Source of the DNA: Manduca sexta | Taxonomy: Eukaryota; Arthropoda; Insecta; Lepidoptera; Sphingidae | NCBI RefSeq assembly: GCF_014839805.1 | Contig: NC_051138.1 | Span: 9,670,983 to 9,734,982, forward strand | Direction of reading: 5' to 3' | DNA: 64,000 nucleotides | Part shown: piece by piece, positions 22,713 through 34,177 of the stretch | How positions within the stretch are numbered: the stretch's first letter is position 1 | Layout of the letters: each line of letters starts with the position of its first letter | Notes under the pieces: model-generated | Seen by the model: the letters and a program-made list of their open reading frames with translations, nothing else | The model's database searches: none | Told to the model about the DNA's origin: nothing | Made by a program: the position numbers and the translations under genes

Positions 22713-23156
22713 CCGGCGCGGCGCGGCGCGGCGCGGAACGTGGCCGTAAATCGGCAGCGGGTAAAGCTGTATAGTACCGAAGCGGGCGGGAGGCTTGCAG
22801 GGCGCATGCGCGCGGGGGCGCTGGCGTCGCGAGCGAGTCAGTCCTATGCGCGTCTCCGAGCCTGTGTTACTTGTGTTCCGTTAGCCCGTCTAACTGACGC
22901 ACTCATCGCAAACGAACTCTATGAAATAATAATGAATTCGCAAACCGGCCTACTCGCTATGGTGGTTCGATAGTTGTTTGTGTAATAACCTGGGCTTCAG
23001 TGTCGTCGAGGGCAGCGGGCACCGGCGGACCGGTCCACACAGGGAGGCTGCGCCGGTCTCACGCCCGAGTACAGTGGAATGCGGCAATTTTAACTACTGC
23101 GGACTTGGACACCCATTCCAGAACAGGGATCAAATATATATTGCCCATCCAATAAG
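22713..23156 (+). promoter_or_regulatory. CpG-rich promoter and probable 5' UTR exon
   Basis: A sharp GC/CpG-rich island in AT-rich DNA. It opens with a GGCGC pentamer repeat at about 22713-22737. An arthropod initiator-like TCAGTC lies at 22838-22843, which would place a start site near 22840. The island ends in a perfect consensus splice donor (AAG|GTAAGT, GT at 23157-23158). Across the segment there are only short open frames with stops, as expected of a 5' UTR exon. I infer a + strand gene whose first exon is about 22840-23156 and whose coding exons lie downstream behind a long intron. No downstream exon can be tied to it with certainty. Confidence 0.45.
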
Positions 23157-25644
23157 GTAAGTGCATTGTGCCGCTCTACCTCGTAAAGCAAATTAACAAA
23201 AACAAATGCAACATACAACTAGAATATACATTTCCGTGAAATTCTTCTAAGCATATTTCAATATTGAGTTTTTGGTTTTTCTTCTTTTAGCTTAGCTTTT
23301 TCTCAATTTTGTATCTGAGTAGCCATGACCCTCATTTTTTTAAAAATGTAGATACCCACATTAAATTTACCATAACCGTTGGTTACTTTCAGTAGGTAGG
23401 TACATACTACGATGTGTAGTGTACGTGACTTTTTGGAAATCCTGGGAATTACAGGAACAAGCATACATTAATACATAATAATATATCGTCAAGTCTGCTG
23501 TAAAGTTTCATGGAACAAATTCTTATTGACCACCGAAATCTTCATTTACCTATTTCGGCTCAACGATCTCTACATAAATATCGATTATATAAATCATACA
23601 GTTCGGTATAAAGGTACTCCTTTTAAACTTATTAGGTGTACCTTCTATAAAATAATGTGGTAGAATATTCGAAATGATTATATATTTTCCTTGAACCGTT
23701 TCTTGTAATAAGTCAAAAATATTAAACTATTGTAATTACGTAGACAGTGTAATATCTAGTAACAAAACTTAACATTTTAAAAATAGCATTGAGTATTTAT
23801 CCTTCAGTGTAAGGAATATGATTAACACGGAAATATTACAATGCAGGTAATTAATTATAATCGAAGAAACAAAAATACATTAAGCATTTTCCGGCGAGGC
23901 GTGAGTGGTTGAACAAAGCGTATGTCAAGCTCTAAAGGAACATCTGTTATGACATATTGTACATTACCTACTTATAGTCCGTTAAAAAAACAAGTTCATT
24001 ACAATGTTTATTAGGTAAAAACGTAATGAAAATGATTCATACTTAATTTTTTTAGTCTACATATTCAATCTATCACTAATAGCAATAATTCGGACGTTCT
24101 AAAATTGCGAAACGCCTGTGATGTCAGAACAACGAGCACTGAGCAGGTACACGACGGATTAAGTAAGATAGATCACTTTCTTTTCAGCCGACTCCGACTC
24201 TGAGAGAGACTATTCAACTTCGCTCTCAATTTCTCACGGTGCGCAACGTCCGCGAACAAAAATACGAAATGTCCATTGTTACTTTTTAAAATATTCTCTA
24301 CCATTCGCTTTATTCAACCAAATGTAACTGGATGCGCAAAAAAGACATCAAATGTTACGCTAATGACAGGCGAATGGATTAAGTTCTTCATGCGCCTTTG
24401 ATAAATCAATAATTGAGACTTATTTCGTTATTATGTTTTAAAGTTTTGTACTTGATATTATGTGTACATAAGAGTTGGATATAAATCCCCAGAGGATGAG
24501 TGTAATTATTAAATACCAGCAAAAATCGTTAGATAACGGTCCACCGCGGTATTTGATACAAAAACTTGTTACCTAATTTTGCAGCTACATCTGATATTCA
24601 TAAAACATACATTTTCTTATGTTAATAAAGGTCAATGACTGGGTACAATATTAACAGGTTATCACGTTATGTAAAAACACAGGACCGTAAATTCAAGCAA
24701 ATTGAGTTTTTTTTCTTTGTTGTATCACAATAATAATTTAGTAATAATGCTGACATATGACTGTTTTACAAACTAAAACCACGAGTACAGCCGTGAACTA
24801 ACGCCCAGATGGTTGATACTTTACAGAACTTTAACGCGTGTCATAATAAACGCCCTGGTTGTCGCATTCCTCAACTTCAAGATCTGAAATGATATTAAGG
24901 TTGAGCTAATTATCCGCCAATGGTGGAGACGGTTATCAGGCTACACAAAATGTCATTAAGTTGACTAAGACAGTTACCCTTTTAGTAGTAGAGCAGGTTC
25001 GTTGTCAGCAATGGGAATCTTTATAATACAGAACTATTATTAACGCAGTTATGAAATAGATTCTAAGAGAAGACAAAAAACTCCGAATAGAAAATAAGTT
25101 TTATGGTGTGATAAAGTGGTGAAGACACACAAAAATATATTGAATATTAATGATCCCACAGGCCTGGAATAAGCAGTGCGTGAGATGTGAGAAGGAGATG
25201 TATTCTTACAGTAGTCCGTGGATACCTATATAATTAATAAGTTTCGTTGGATGGTGGAATTACTCTCCTTCTGGGAAGTGACTATAAAAAATATCAAGCA
25301 TTAATTATTTTCAGTCGTTAATTTTAGCTATCAAATGCATTTATTTTTATTTGTGTCTATAGAACTAGCGACCTGCTCCATTTTTTATGGGAATGAATAT
25401 TTGAATTTACAATACATTTATAATAAACACAAATTTACTGAAGAACATATTTTTATATACGAAAGCCTCCCTCAAGACGTCACTTAAATGATCGATGATC
25501 CGGATCAATGTTTATGAAATACTTATGATCTGTGATCGGGAAATTATAACTGGTAAAATCTTGATTTGTTTGACGGAAGAATGAATACGAAATCCAATGC
25601 CTAATGTGACAGATAAAATCTAGTAAGTATATCATGCCATATGG
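23157..25644 (+). other. AT-rich, possibly intronic
   Basis: Follows a consensus donor and would be intron if the 5' exon call at 22.84-23.16 kb is right. At 24186 a good pyrimidine tract and CAG acceptor precede a short open stretch (about 24187-24290), but no protein family is recognisable. No other feature is seen. Confidence 0.35.
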
Positions 25645-26158
25645 TATATATTATCTATCACGCTATGACCAATAGGAGCGGAGCAGTAATGGCTAATCTC
25701 AGGAACTATCGGTTCGAACTGAAAAATATTTTTTGTGTTGGATAGCCCTTTGTTCTTGGAGTGCTATAGGCTATATATAATCGCGCTATGACCAATAGGA
25801 GCGGAGCAGTAATGAAACATGTTGCAAAAACGGGGAAAATTTATTCATTTTGAGAGCTTCCGTTGCGTGCGCTGCGTAGACGGTTAAAGTTATGCAACAA
25901 TGATGTATGACGCAATTGTTCCTCTTAAAAAGTTCTACAAAAATATATTATAAAACAAAGTCCCCCGCTGCATCTGTCTGCCTGAACGAGTTAAACTCAA
26001 AAACTACCCAACGTATTAGGATAAAATTTGGTATGGAGACAGTTTGAGAACCTGCGAAGAACATAGGCTCTCGGGAAAATATATAGCGTGAATTTTATAA
26101 CGGAAAACTTTAGCCTGAAAAACTTTATAACGCAGGCGGAGCCGCGGGCAAAAGCTAG
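25645..26158 (+). mobile_element. Helitron, 5'-truncated, non-autonomous
   Basis: The 3' end is intact: the GC hairpin at about 26133-26148 (core 'ggcggagccgcggg') is followed by AAAAG and the terminus CTAG at 26155-26158, then T, as expected for insertion between A and T. The 5' end TCTATACTATT is missing. The copy starts inside the 123-bp tandem unit and keeps about 1.3 units, then the unique 3' half ('aaacatgttgc...' to 'cataggctctcggg'). It has no Rep/helicase coding capacity, so it is mobilised only in trans, if at all. Confidence 0.8.
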
Positions 26159-26181
26159 TTATTTATAAAGCACCGCAAATG

Positions 26182-26512
26182 AAGCAGCGATAGCCTAGTT
26201 GGTTGTGGAACGGACTGCCGAGACAATTGTCCGCACGTTCAAATCCCAAGGGCACACACTTCTAACTTTTCTCAAAAATTATGTGTTCATCTTTGTGAAT
26301 TATTGCTTGCTTTAACGGTGAAGGAAAACATCGTGAGGAAACCTGCACACCTGAGAAGTTCTCTATAAAAACTTCGAGGGTGTGTGAAGTCTACCAATCC
26401 TCACTAGGCCAGTGAGTAGCCAGTCCGTGGTGGACTAAGGCCTAATCCCTCTCAGTAGTAGAGGAGGCCCATACCCAACAGTGGGACAGTATATAACACA
26501 GAGCTGATGATG
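26182..26512 (+). mobile_element. Lepidopteran tRNA-derived SINE, full length
   Basis: Runs from the head 'aagcagcgatagcctagttg' through the B-box-like 'gttcaaatccc', the 'gtgaaggaaaacatcgtgag' block, the 'gtgtgtgaagtctaccaatc' block and the tail 'tatataacacagagctgatg'. The flanks carry a near-perfect 10-bp target duplication: ACCGCAAATG (26172-26181) and ACCGTAAATG (26513-26522). It sits 24 bases after the end of a Helitron. Confidence 0.85.
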
Positions 26513-26522
26513 ACCGTAAATG

Positions 26523-27294
26523 CGAGCTGTTGTAAATGCGTTATTTCTCAAGCTATGCCTGCACTTAAAATACTTATTATGGTTAGTTTCTAGAACATAA
26601 CTACTCTTTAGGAAATAGTAAAAGCAATTGAAGTATAAGGAATGTTTCATAAATGTTTAAATACAATTATAAAACACCCAAAACAACAACGAGTTATGGT
26701 ACTATTAACATTTCTGCCCATAATTTATGTTCAGTCGGGTGCATACTTGGTTAGCATTTAGTATAATGTCATTTAAACGATTTCCTATTTTTTATTCAAC
26801 TCATTCTAAGCAGTCCACGATTATTAGGCAGTCACCTAAGCGGATGCGGTAAATGTACTCGTATACCGGTTTTACATACATTAGGGAAATGATACAAGTA
26901 GGACGTTTAAGAGACATTTTTGTAAACCTATGTTATGTATATAGATTGATTCGACAAATCATAAATACTGTCTGATAATCGTAGAGATCCTGAGATTTGA
27001 TAGAGAAAACGAAATATATCATGTTAAGAATAAAAAAATAACTCAAAATATCTGTGGAAATAAACCTAAGTAGGTACACGCATAAATATTTTTCGGTTTC
27101 TGAAAATTGATTTTGAAATGAATATTAAGATTGCCAACGTCATAGTTTCGTGCCGGAGTATAATTACAACATTAAATATAGATTTCTATAGTATTTATTT
27201 CTTAGTTAGTAAGTTTTTATTCTACCTCGACACTTTCGAATTCGTCGTAAATAAGTCAAGAAGTTACTAACATAAAGAAAGCTTAATTGTTAGC
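26523..27294. other. Intergenic, AT-rich
   Basis: No coding frame, RNA gene or repeat recognised between a SINE and a Helitron. Confidence 0.5.
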
Positions 27295-28422
27295 ATAGCT
27301 TTTGCCCGCGGCTCCGCCCGCGTTATAAAGTTTTTCAGGCTAAAGTTTTCCGTTATAAAAGTAGTAGTTTCCCGGGAGCCTCTCAAACTGTCTCCATACC
27401 AAATTTCATCTTAATACGTTGGGTAGTTTTTGAGTTTAACACGTTCAGGCAGACAGATGCAGCGGGGGACTTTTGTTTTATAATATATTTTTTAGAACTT
27501 TTTAAGAGGAATAATCCCGTCATACATCATTGTTGCATAACTTTAATCGTTTACGCAGCGCACGCAACGGAAGCTCTCAAAACTAATAATTTTTCCCCGT
27601 TTTTGCAACATGTTTCATTACTGCTCCGCTCCGATTGGTCATAGCGTGATGATATATAGCCTATAGCACTCCAGGAACAAAGGGCTATCCAACACAAAAA
27701 GATTTTTTTCAGTTCGATCTGATAGTTCCTGAGATTAGCCATTACTGCTCCGCTCCTATTGGTCATAGCGTGATGATATATACCCCTTAGTACTCCACGA
27801 ACAAAGAACTATCCAACACAATTTTTTTTTTTCAGTTTGAACCGGTAGTTCCTGAGATTAGCCATTACTGTTCCGCTCCTTTTGGTCATAGCGTGATGAT
27901 ATATAGCCTATAGCACTACACTAATAAAGAGCTATCCAACACAAAAAGAATTTTTCAGTTCGAACCGGTAGTTCCTGAGATTAGTCATTACTGCTCCGCT
28001 CCTATTGGTCATAGCGTGATGATATATAGCCTATAGCACTACACTAATAAAGAGCTATCCAACACAAAAAGAATTTTTCAGTTCGAACCGGTAGTTCCTG
28101 AGATTAGTCATTACTGCTCCGCTCCTATTGGTCATAGCGTGATGATATATAGCCTATAGCACTCCACGAACAAAGGGCTATCCAACACAAAAAGAATTTT
28201 TCAGTTTGGACCGGTAGTTCCTGAGATTAGCCATTACTGCCCCGCTCCTATTGGGTATAGCGTGATGATATATAGCCTATAGCACTCCACGAACAAAGGG
28301 CTATCCAACGCAAAAAGAATTTTTCAATTTGGACTGGTAGTTCCTGAGATTAGCGCGTTCAAACAAACAAACAAACAAACAAACAAACAAACAAACTCTT
28401 CAGCTTTATATAATAGTATAGA
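27295..28422 (-). mobile_element. Helitron with expanded internal tandem repeat
   Basis: A minus-strand copy of the family at 47924-48522. The 5' terminus TCTATACTATT maps to the right end (28422), followed by T (A on the element strand). The 3' hairpin and 'aaaagct' lie at the left end, where the terminal CTAG is changed to CTAT. It is longer than its sister copies because an internal 123-bp unit is repeated six times (27616-28353), and a (CAAA)n run at about 28355-28396 extends the 5' part. No transposase is encoded. Confidence 0.85.
27616..28353 (-). repeat. 123-bp minisatellite, six units, inside a Helitron
   Basis: Six head-to-tail units of about 123 bp (738 bp in all). On the plus strand each reads 'cattactgctccgctcc', 'ggtcatagcgtgatgatat', 'actcca(c)gaacaaag', 'gctatccaacac', 'ttcctgagattag'. 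Units 3 and 4 are nearly identical, including a shared 'cactaataaagagc' variant, which points to recent unit duplication. The sister Helitrons have two units (47924-48522) and about 1.3 units (25645-26158). Confidence 0.9.
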
Positions 28423-30045
28423 TTAACAACTATCTACTTACGTGCTAAAACGGATGTCGCAAAGACAGTATTTGTGGCACGTGTTGTTAGTTACTGCAAC
28501 TACCTAAATCAGTCCAGCACTGACAATGTGAAAGGGCATCAATTTAAAAAAACGCAACAAATTAAACAAGCATCGTAATTTCAGAAATTATGCAGAATTA
28601 TAAAATCATCAACCAGGCTAAAAAGGATTTAAATTTCACATGCTATGAAATGTAGAGTTCGCGAAGCAGTAGTCGAATTATCTAATTTTGAATTATCTTA
28701 TAAAGTCATGTATAAGATAATTCAAAAACAACAGCTAAACAGAGCCCGGTTTAGCTGTTGCTGTCTCGTAATAAAAATCTGATCTGACAACTTAATTACA
28801 AACTCTAGCAGGGCTCTACATTTATACATTTTTGAAAAACAAGGCATCAAATTGTTATTACCATTATTACACAGGTGTATTGCTGGAACCGGAATGCAGT
28901 AAACTTACGATTTCTTAAATAGTACGTGATAGATGTTTTGTATCATACTGTGAAACTGTGTGTGTGAAACGTAATAAGATGGGAAAGTACCTTCACGACA
29001 ATCTGCGGCGGAGGTAAACAATCATACGGCCGTTGGACGTTTCGACATTAGAATTACTTATAACAAAAACAAGCGTTTGCTACAAACATCTATACGGCTT
29101 ATAAACCTCTGCGTAAAACCAACACGCGGTATGGACTCCGCCCTAAATCACAATGTCATGGCAGGGGAGCAGTTCTGTATGTCCGCCGCACGGGCTGTCC
29201 TATCGTTAGAACACTGCGATGAATATCGGTGACTATTGTGTCACTTCATTGTGAACCAGGACAAGGACACGTCTTCATTCATACACTAATAATACACGGC
29301 TTGATTTATGTTGGAACACATTGTACTGCACACTGAAATAGACGGTGACAAGTCAGTTTACAGTTGATTTAAATAATGCTAAACGGCTGTCTTTTATCGA
29401 AGAGTAAATTAACGATGAACACACACTTTTTATGTTTTTGAATATAAATTGTCTATATAGATAATGTACCCTGTCAATTGATATCTTAGGATCGATATTA
29501 TTTTCGTCACTGAATACCTTACTACTATCATTCATGATTCTGTATGAAGAAACGCATACACAAACGCCAGAGTCTGAACACACCGTAAAAGCGTTCAATT
29601 GTGTTCTATCGTTGCTTTATACTTAATGGGAACTCAGTGACAAGTTGAGCATGAGAACTTCAAATAAATCTCTTTTTATTTTGTTTACAAATCACATTTA
29701 TGTGCATTAGGTATTAAAGTCTCAAATATTGCCTTAGAGAACTAGAAAGGTTTTCTATTTTTACACACAAACAAAAATTTCGTGGTGCGGTAGTTCGTTG
29801 GGAGTTAACACGTGAAAGAAACAGGTTCTTAATCGTAAAGTGTTGATTTATAAAATTAAAGTGGACTTTGTTGGAACGCCGTTCGTTGTGATAGATAAAC
29901 ACGTATTCTACGAAGTATGAAAATATCATTGAACATGAAAAGAATTATATTTTTTTGGTTAATGATACAGTTAGGGGAAAGAAAAATATATTGAAAATAT
30001 TTTCATATGCACCATATTATTCTTATCTATGAACGTACTATTTTT
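28423..30045. other. Intergenic, one GC-richer segment
   Basis: Mostly AT-rich. A GC-richer segment at 28980-29236 stays open on the plus strand for about 84 codons, including the part from ATG 29132 to TGA 29234-29236. It has no recognisable domain. It also contains ATG GGA AAG..CGG CGG AG followed by GTAAAC near 29014, which could be a small first coding exon. Neither reading is supported well enough to call a gene. Confidence 0.3.
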
Positions 30046-30058
30046 TTAACTAATCGTA

Positions 30059-30429
30059 ACTGCCTCGGTGGCGTAGTTGTAACTGTACACGGTACAAGTA
30101 CGACTGCCGCGCTGAGGTCCTGGGTTCGAATCCCGGGTCAGGCCAAAATAATACTGACTGGGTTTTTCCATCTTAAAATATTCAGTCGCATCTCGGAGTC
30201 AGGAAGTTGGCGGTGTATACCCCCGTGCCTCGGAAAGCACGTAAAGCCGTTGGTCCTGCGCTTGATCTCTCTTCGGTAATGTCGGCTTGCCGTCTCACCG
30301 AACTATGAGAGTGAAGGAACAGACAGTGCATTTGTGTATTGCGCACACACTTGTGCACAATATATCCTGCGTACCTGGCTGATCTCCGTTGGGATTGGCC
30401 GCCGTGGTCGAAATTCGGCTAGGAGGAGA
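30059..30429 (+). mobile_element. Full-length tRNA-derived SINE with 13-bp target duplication
   Basis: Flanked by perfect 13-bp direct repeats, TTAACTAATCGTA, at 30046-30058 and 30430-30442. The head is a tRNA-like pol III promoter (A box region 'ggtggcgtagttg', B box GGTTCGAATCC at about 30122-30132). The body contains 'ggtttttccatcttaaaata', 'cggcggtgtatacccccgtgcc'-like and 'gtcggcttgccgtctcacc' blocks. It ends without a clear A-tail. A second SINE family with this type of head leaves fragments at about 46975-47045. The intact promoter boxes and perfect duplication suggest a fairly recent insertion. Confidence 0.88.
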
Positions 30430-30650
30430 TTAACTAATCGTATATAAATACAGTCAATAGCAATAAATCCCATTATTTTACCTGTTTTTATACCATTATA
30501 ATGTAGAGCCGAAAGATGCACTTTTCCACCCTACAGGAAGGTTTTTGCTTAGTTCTTTGCTAGATGTCAATTGCCACTGCGGTAAAAATATAGGTATATA
30601 AATTTTAACTAATAATTTATATTTATTTTCCGTAAAATATATTTATTCAG

Positions 30651-30788
30651 AAGCTAACGTCCGTAGCCCTCAGTTTGCCGCGTCCAGTTCCGCCACACCG
30701 TCACACGATGCGATATGCGCCGACTCTATCACCATTCCGGGCACAAATTCCAATCCAGGCCAACCTACGTGTGTATATAGAACTAAAG
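30651..30788 (+). CDS. Candidate internal coding exon, unknown product
   Basis: A 138-base GC-richer block in AT-rich DNA, bounded by an acceptor (TTTATTCAG, ending 30650) and a consensus donor (AAAG|GTAAAT, GT at 30789-30790). Two of three plus-strand frames are open throughout. The more protein-like one begins after two bases and ends with one base over. It reads ANVRSPQFAASSS..., then CADSITIPG..., then PTCVYRTK, with two cysteines and a Ser/Thr/Pro-rich start, as in secreted or extracellular linker regions. I cannot assign a family. If real, it could belong to the + strand gene inferred to start near 22.84 kb. The other open frame (KLTSVALSLPRP...) cannot be excluded. Confidence 0.35.
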
Positions 30789-32921
30789 GTAAATCATTAA
30801 TTACTAGTAAAATAAAACTTAAGATATTTAACAGCAATTTTTTTTTTATTTTCGGTGTAAATACATATCTTTGAGGCGAAGTGTGTGTTCATCTTTTAAA
30901 GCAAAATTGAAACTTTTTCGGATATATCAGCAGGTTCTTACCTTTATTTACTTTTTGTTTTCCACCAAATTTTAGCAACTTCAGATCTTAATAGTTTTAT
31001 TACCAATGAGATTTAGCCCCCTTATATCGGATGAATTTAGTTTTCGTAAAGTCTCGACGTTCACTCGTTTTGAGAATTGGCCATCTACGATCGAAAAATT
31101 CATTTAGCATATAGATAGAATCGTTTTATATGCGAAGAAACTATCGGCGCTTGCTATCACCAACATTTTCACGCGCTTTGATAATCTTCTATAGTATAAT
31201 AATGAATCGCTGAAAGTCTTGCTAAGCGCAAATCTCGAGAGCGGCTGCACCGATTTCGTTAATTCTTCATTTATAATATTCGTTGAAGTACAAGGATGGT
31301 TCTTACGGAGAGAAAATTTAAAAAAAATGCTTGAAAAAGTCTAAAAACCACTTTTTTGTATTCTCATACAAAATATTCGCAATAATACTTAAAAGTAAAT
31401 TTGAACGTTAATACCATATAATAAAGTTTAAATGTTAGTGGAGGGGTTTCGGGAAGGCAAAACAATTGAGTGAAGTTAGATAGAACGATGGAAAGAATTT
31501 TAAGGGCTTTATAATTGTTATGGTTTGACACAATGTAATTGTTGACTTATCAACTTCCTTTTTTCTTTTTTATCTTACTACATGACCCGCTATCCCGAAA
31601 AAAAAAATAAAGAATCAACTGCTAGGCGGGATGAAGTTCGCCGGGTTAGCTAGTTGATATTAATTATTGTGGTCCCAATAATTCAGTTATAAAATGCCTA
31701 GCGTATATACACGACACGAGTGTATTATACACGACTTTTTTGCGCATACTTATTATAACTACGTACTTATTATAAGTAGCTGGTCAGTTAATCCGCTATA
31801 ATTAGCAAAGACTGGGAAAAATATAAAACCTATGTTCCTGTAAAGGTATCACGATTGTATTACATTGTTCCCACGAGTTATTTGACGAGCATGAGAATTC
31901 TTTTGATTCTGGGATTGACAAACGCATTCTAATATAAGCTATGTAAAAGGATATTTCCTCATGTCGCTTACTAGATGCAGGTGCAAGTGTATGGGAACAA
32001 ATTGTATACCTACCTATATTTAAGAAAATAACTTTAAAGTTTTTGTTAATTAACTAATTTGGTTACGTTTAAATTTAATATCTAATAAAAATTACTTACC
32101 ACTTTAAATTTTGTGAATCATAAATAATATCGAACCCACTCAATTTGATTATTACTGTAATTAGAAATGCACTCTTTCCATTATAGTAGGTATTATGTTT
32201 GTTGTGCACAGTTTGAACCTTAAATTTGCGATCGAGTCAGAGATTAACACTTCCGACGAGGTGACCGGGAGATGTAATATCGCACGTCGAGATAGCTCGT
32301 CTACCTCCCATACAATTGTTTATTGTGTAGACAGCGGACATCTATCGGTCTCAAGTTCTTGTCACAGTCACAAACCTAAAGTTTATCGCCCACTGATTGT
32401 TATTAAACTAGCATCTGATGGCGACGGCGCTAGAAACATCTGTGTTTCATAAAAAAATATGAGATAGTAAAACATAAATATTTATTAACAACAAGGAACA
32501 AATAACTTAAAGTTACAGAAACAAAATTTATAGAATTACAAAAAAAATAGAGCTGCGCGCGATGGGGCATTAATATATATTTTATTCGGATTTGGAAACC
32601 CACGAGAACGCATTACGAGGATCAAAAGTAAATCATAACATGATCTTAGCTATGTAAATCTTAATTGGATAATGGAATACACACATTCAATTTATAAACA
32701 TCAATAATACTGTTTTTTTAAATAATATTAAAATAGAGATCCATACTACAACGCCTATAACCGTTGATAAAGTTCTTAATAGAATTTATCTTTGTATGAA
32801 AAAAAAAGGCAGAAACAAATTTAAAAAGTATTGAATAAAATGACTTTATATGTATCACATTCGAGATTATATTAATCGTTTCACAAGATAGCAAATCTGT
32901 ATATACACAGCGCGGCGGTTT
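30789..32921. other. AT-rich, no gene recognised
   Basis: No recognisable exon. A frame of 85 codons at 32195-32452 (+) shows no domain and no splice sites that fit the candidate exon upstream. Confidence 0.4.
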
Positions 32922-34177
32922 TAGTCCATTGAAATGTTACATTTTTTAGGCCTTACCTTGCGTTTTTTAGAGGACGCAATTTTATTTTTTTGAAGTGTAG
33001 GGGGGGTCAGTCTAAAGCTAAAACCAAGTTTGTGAGGTCGCCACCCTTGTCCCACGGCCGCCATCTTGAAAATAGGGGTTGAAATGGTTTTTACTATGTA
33101 TCTCTTAAACTATTTATCTGACAAAAAAAATATATAAACATTTTTTGTTGCAAATTAAATTCTCTACAATTTTGGTCCAGTAACTTTTGTCGTAGAACTA
33201 TAAATAAAAAGTTATAAGCGAAAATGTTAAGAAATTCAATGTTAAGCAATGTCCATTGCAACGTCATCAGAACGTGTGTTTATAAGGTTCATAATACTTT
33301 TTTTGTACTCTCATTAATACTCTAATACCCAAGGGACCATTAGGGAACAAAAGAACATATGCCTGCTATTATTATTATTATTTCTAACCTCTCTTATTGT
33401 AAGAATAGCTGAATATATTGTGTTGAAGTTGTCGTTCAACTTATATCTTTTAGTTGTGCTGTGCTTTAAAAGACTTTAAAAGTCAAAATGCTAATAAAAA
33501 AAAGTAGTTTAAAAGACTTTTAAAAGTCAAATTGCTAATAAAAAAAAGTAGTTTTCACTAAAGTGAAAATCGTGTATAAAATCATTCGAAATCGTCTTCA
33601 CAATTAAAAACAGAATAAAATACATCCGCACGTACAGAAATACGTAGCACAACTAAAAGATATAAGTTAAATGACAACTTCAACACAATATTATCAGCTA
33701 TTCTTACAATACGAGAGGTTAGAAATAATAATAATAATAGCAGGCAGATGTTCTTTTGTTCCCTAATGGTCCCTTGGGTATTTGGGTATTAATGAGAGTA
33801 CAAAAAAAAGTATTTTGAACCTTATAAACACACGTTCTGATGACGTTGCAATGGACATTGCTTAACATTGAATTTCTTAACATTTTCGCTTATAACTTTT
33901 TTATTTATAGTTCTATGACAAAAAGTTACTAGAACAAGTTGTAAAGAATTTAATTTGCAACAAAAAATGTTTATATATTTTTTTTGTCAGATAAATAGTT
34001 TAAGACATACATCGTAAAAACCATTTCAACCCCTATTTTCAATATGGCGGCCGTGGGACAAGGGTGGCGACCCCACAAACTTGGTTTTAGCTTTAGACTC
34101 ACCCCCCCTACACTTCAAAAAAATAAAATTGCGTCCTCTAAAAAACGCAACCCCAAATGTAACTTTTCAATGGACTA
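32922..34177 (+). mobile_element. Foldback element, copy 1 (long inverted repeats)
   Basis: A 1,256-bp palindromic element. The left arm (about 32922-33459) and right arm (about 33647-34177) are reverse complements over some 530 bp, around a loop of about 187 bp that contains a short tandem duplication (33468-33555). The termini are TAGTCCATTGAAA...TTTCAATGGACTA. The flanks are TTT on both sides, a possible 3-bp target duplication. The arms are not identical at their tips: the left has 'ggccttaccttgcg' where the right has 'ggggttgcg'. That difference fixes the orientation. No coding frame is present, so it is a non-autonomous foldback/MITE-like element of unknown superfamily. Confidence 0.8.

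Noticed and set aside
27616..28353. A CRISPR-like array
   Set aside because: Units are 123 bp, tandem without unique spacers, inside a Helitron in a eukaryotic genome.
32195..32452. An 85-codon plus-strand frame with many serines and cysteines
   Set aside because: No recognisable domain and no splice sites compatible with the candidate exon at 30651-30788.
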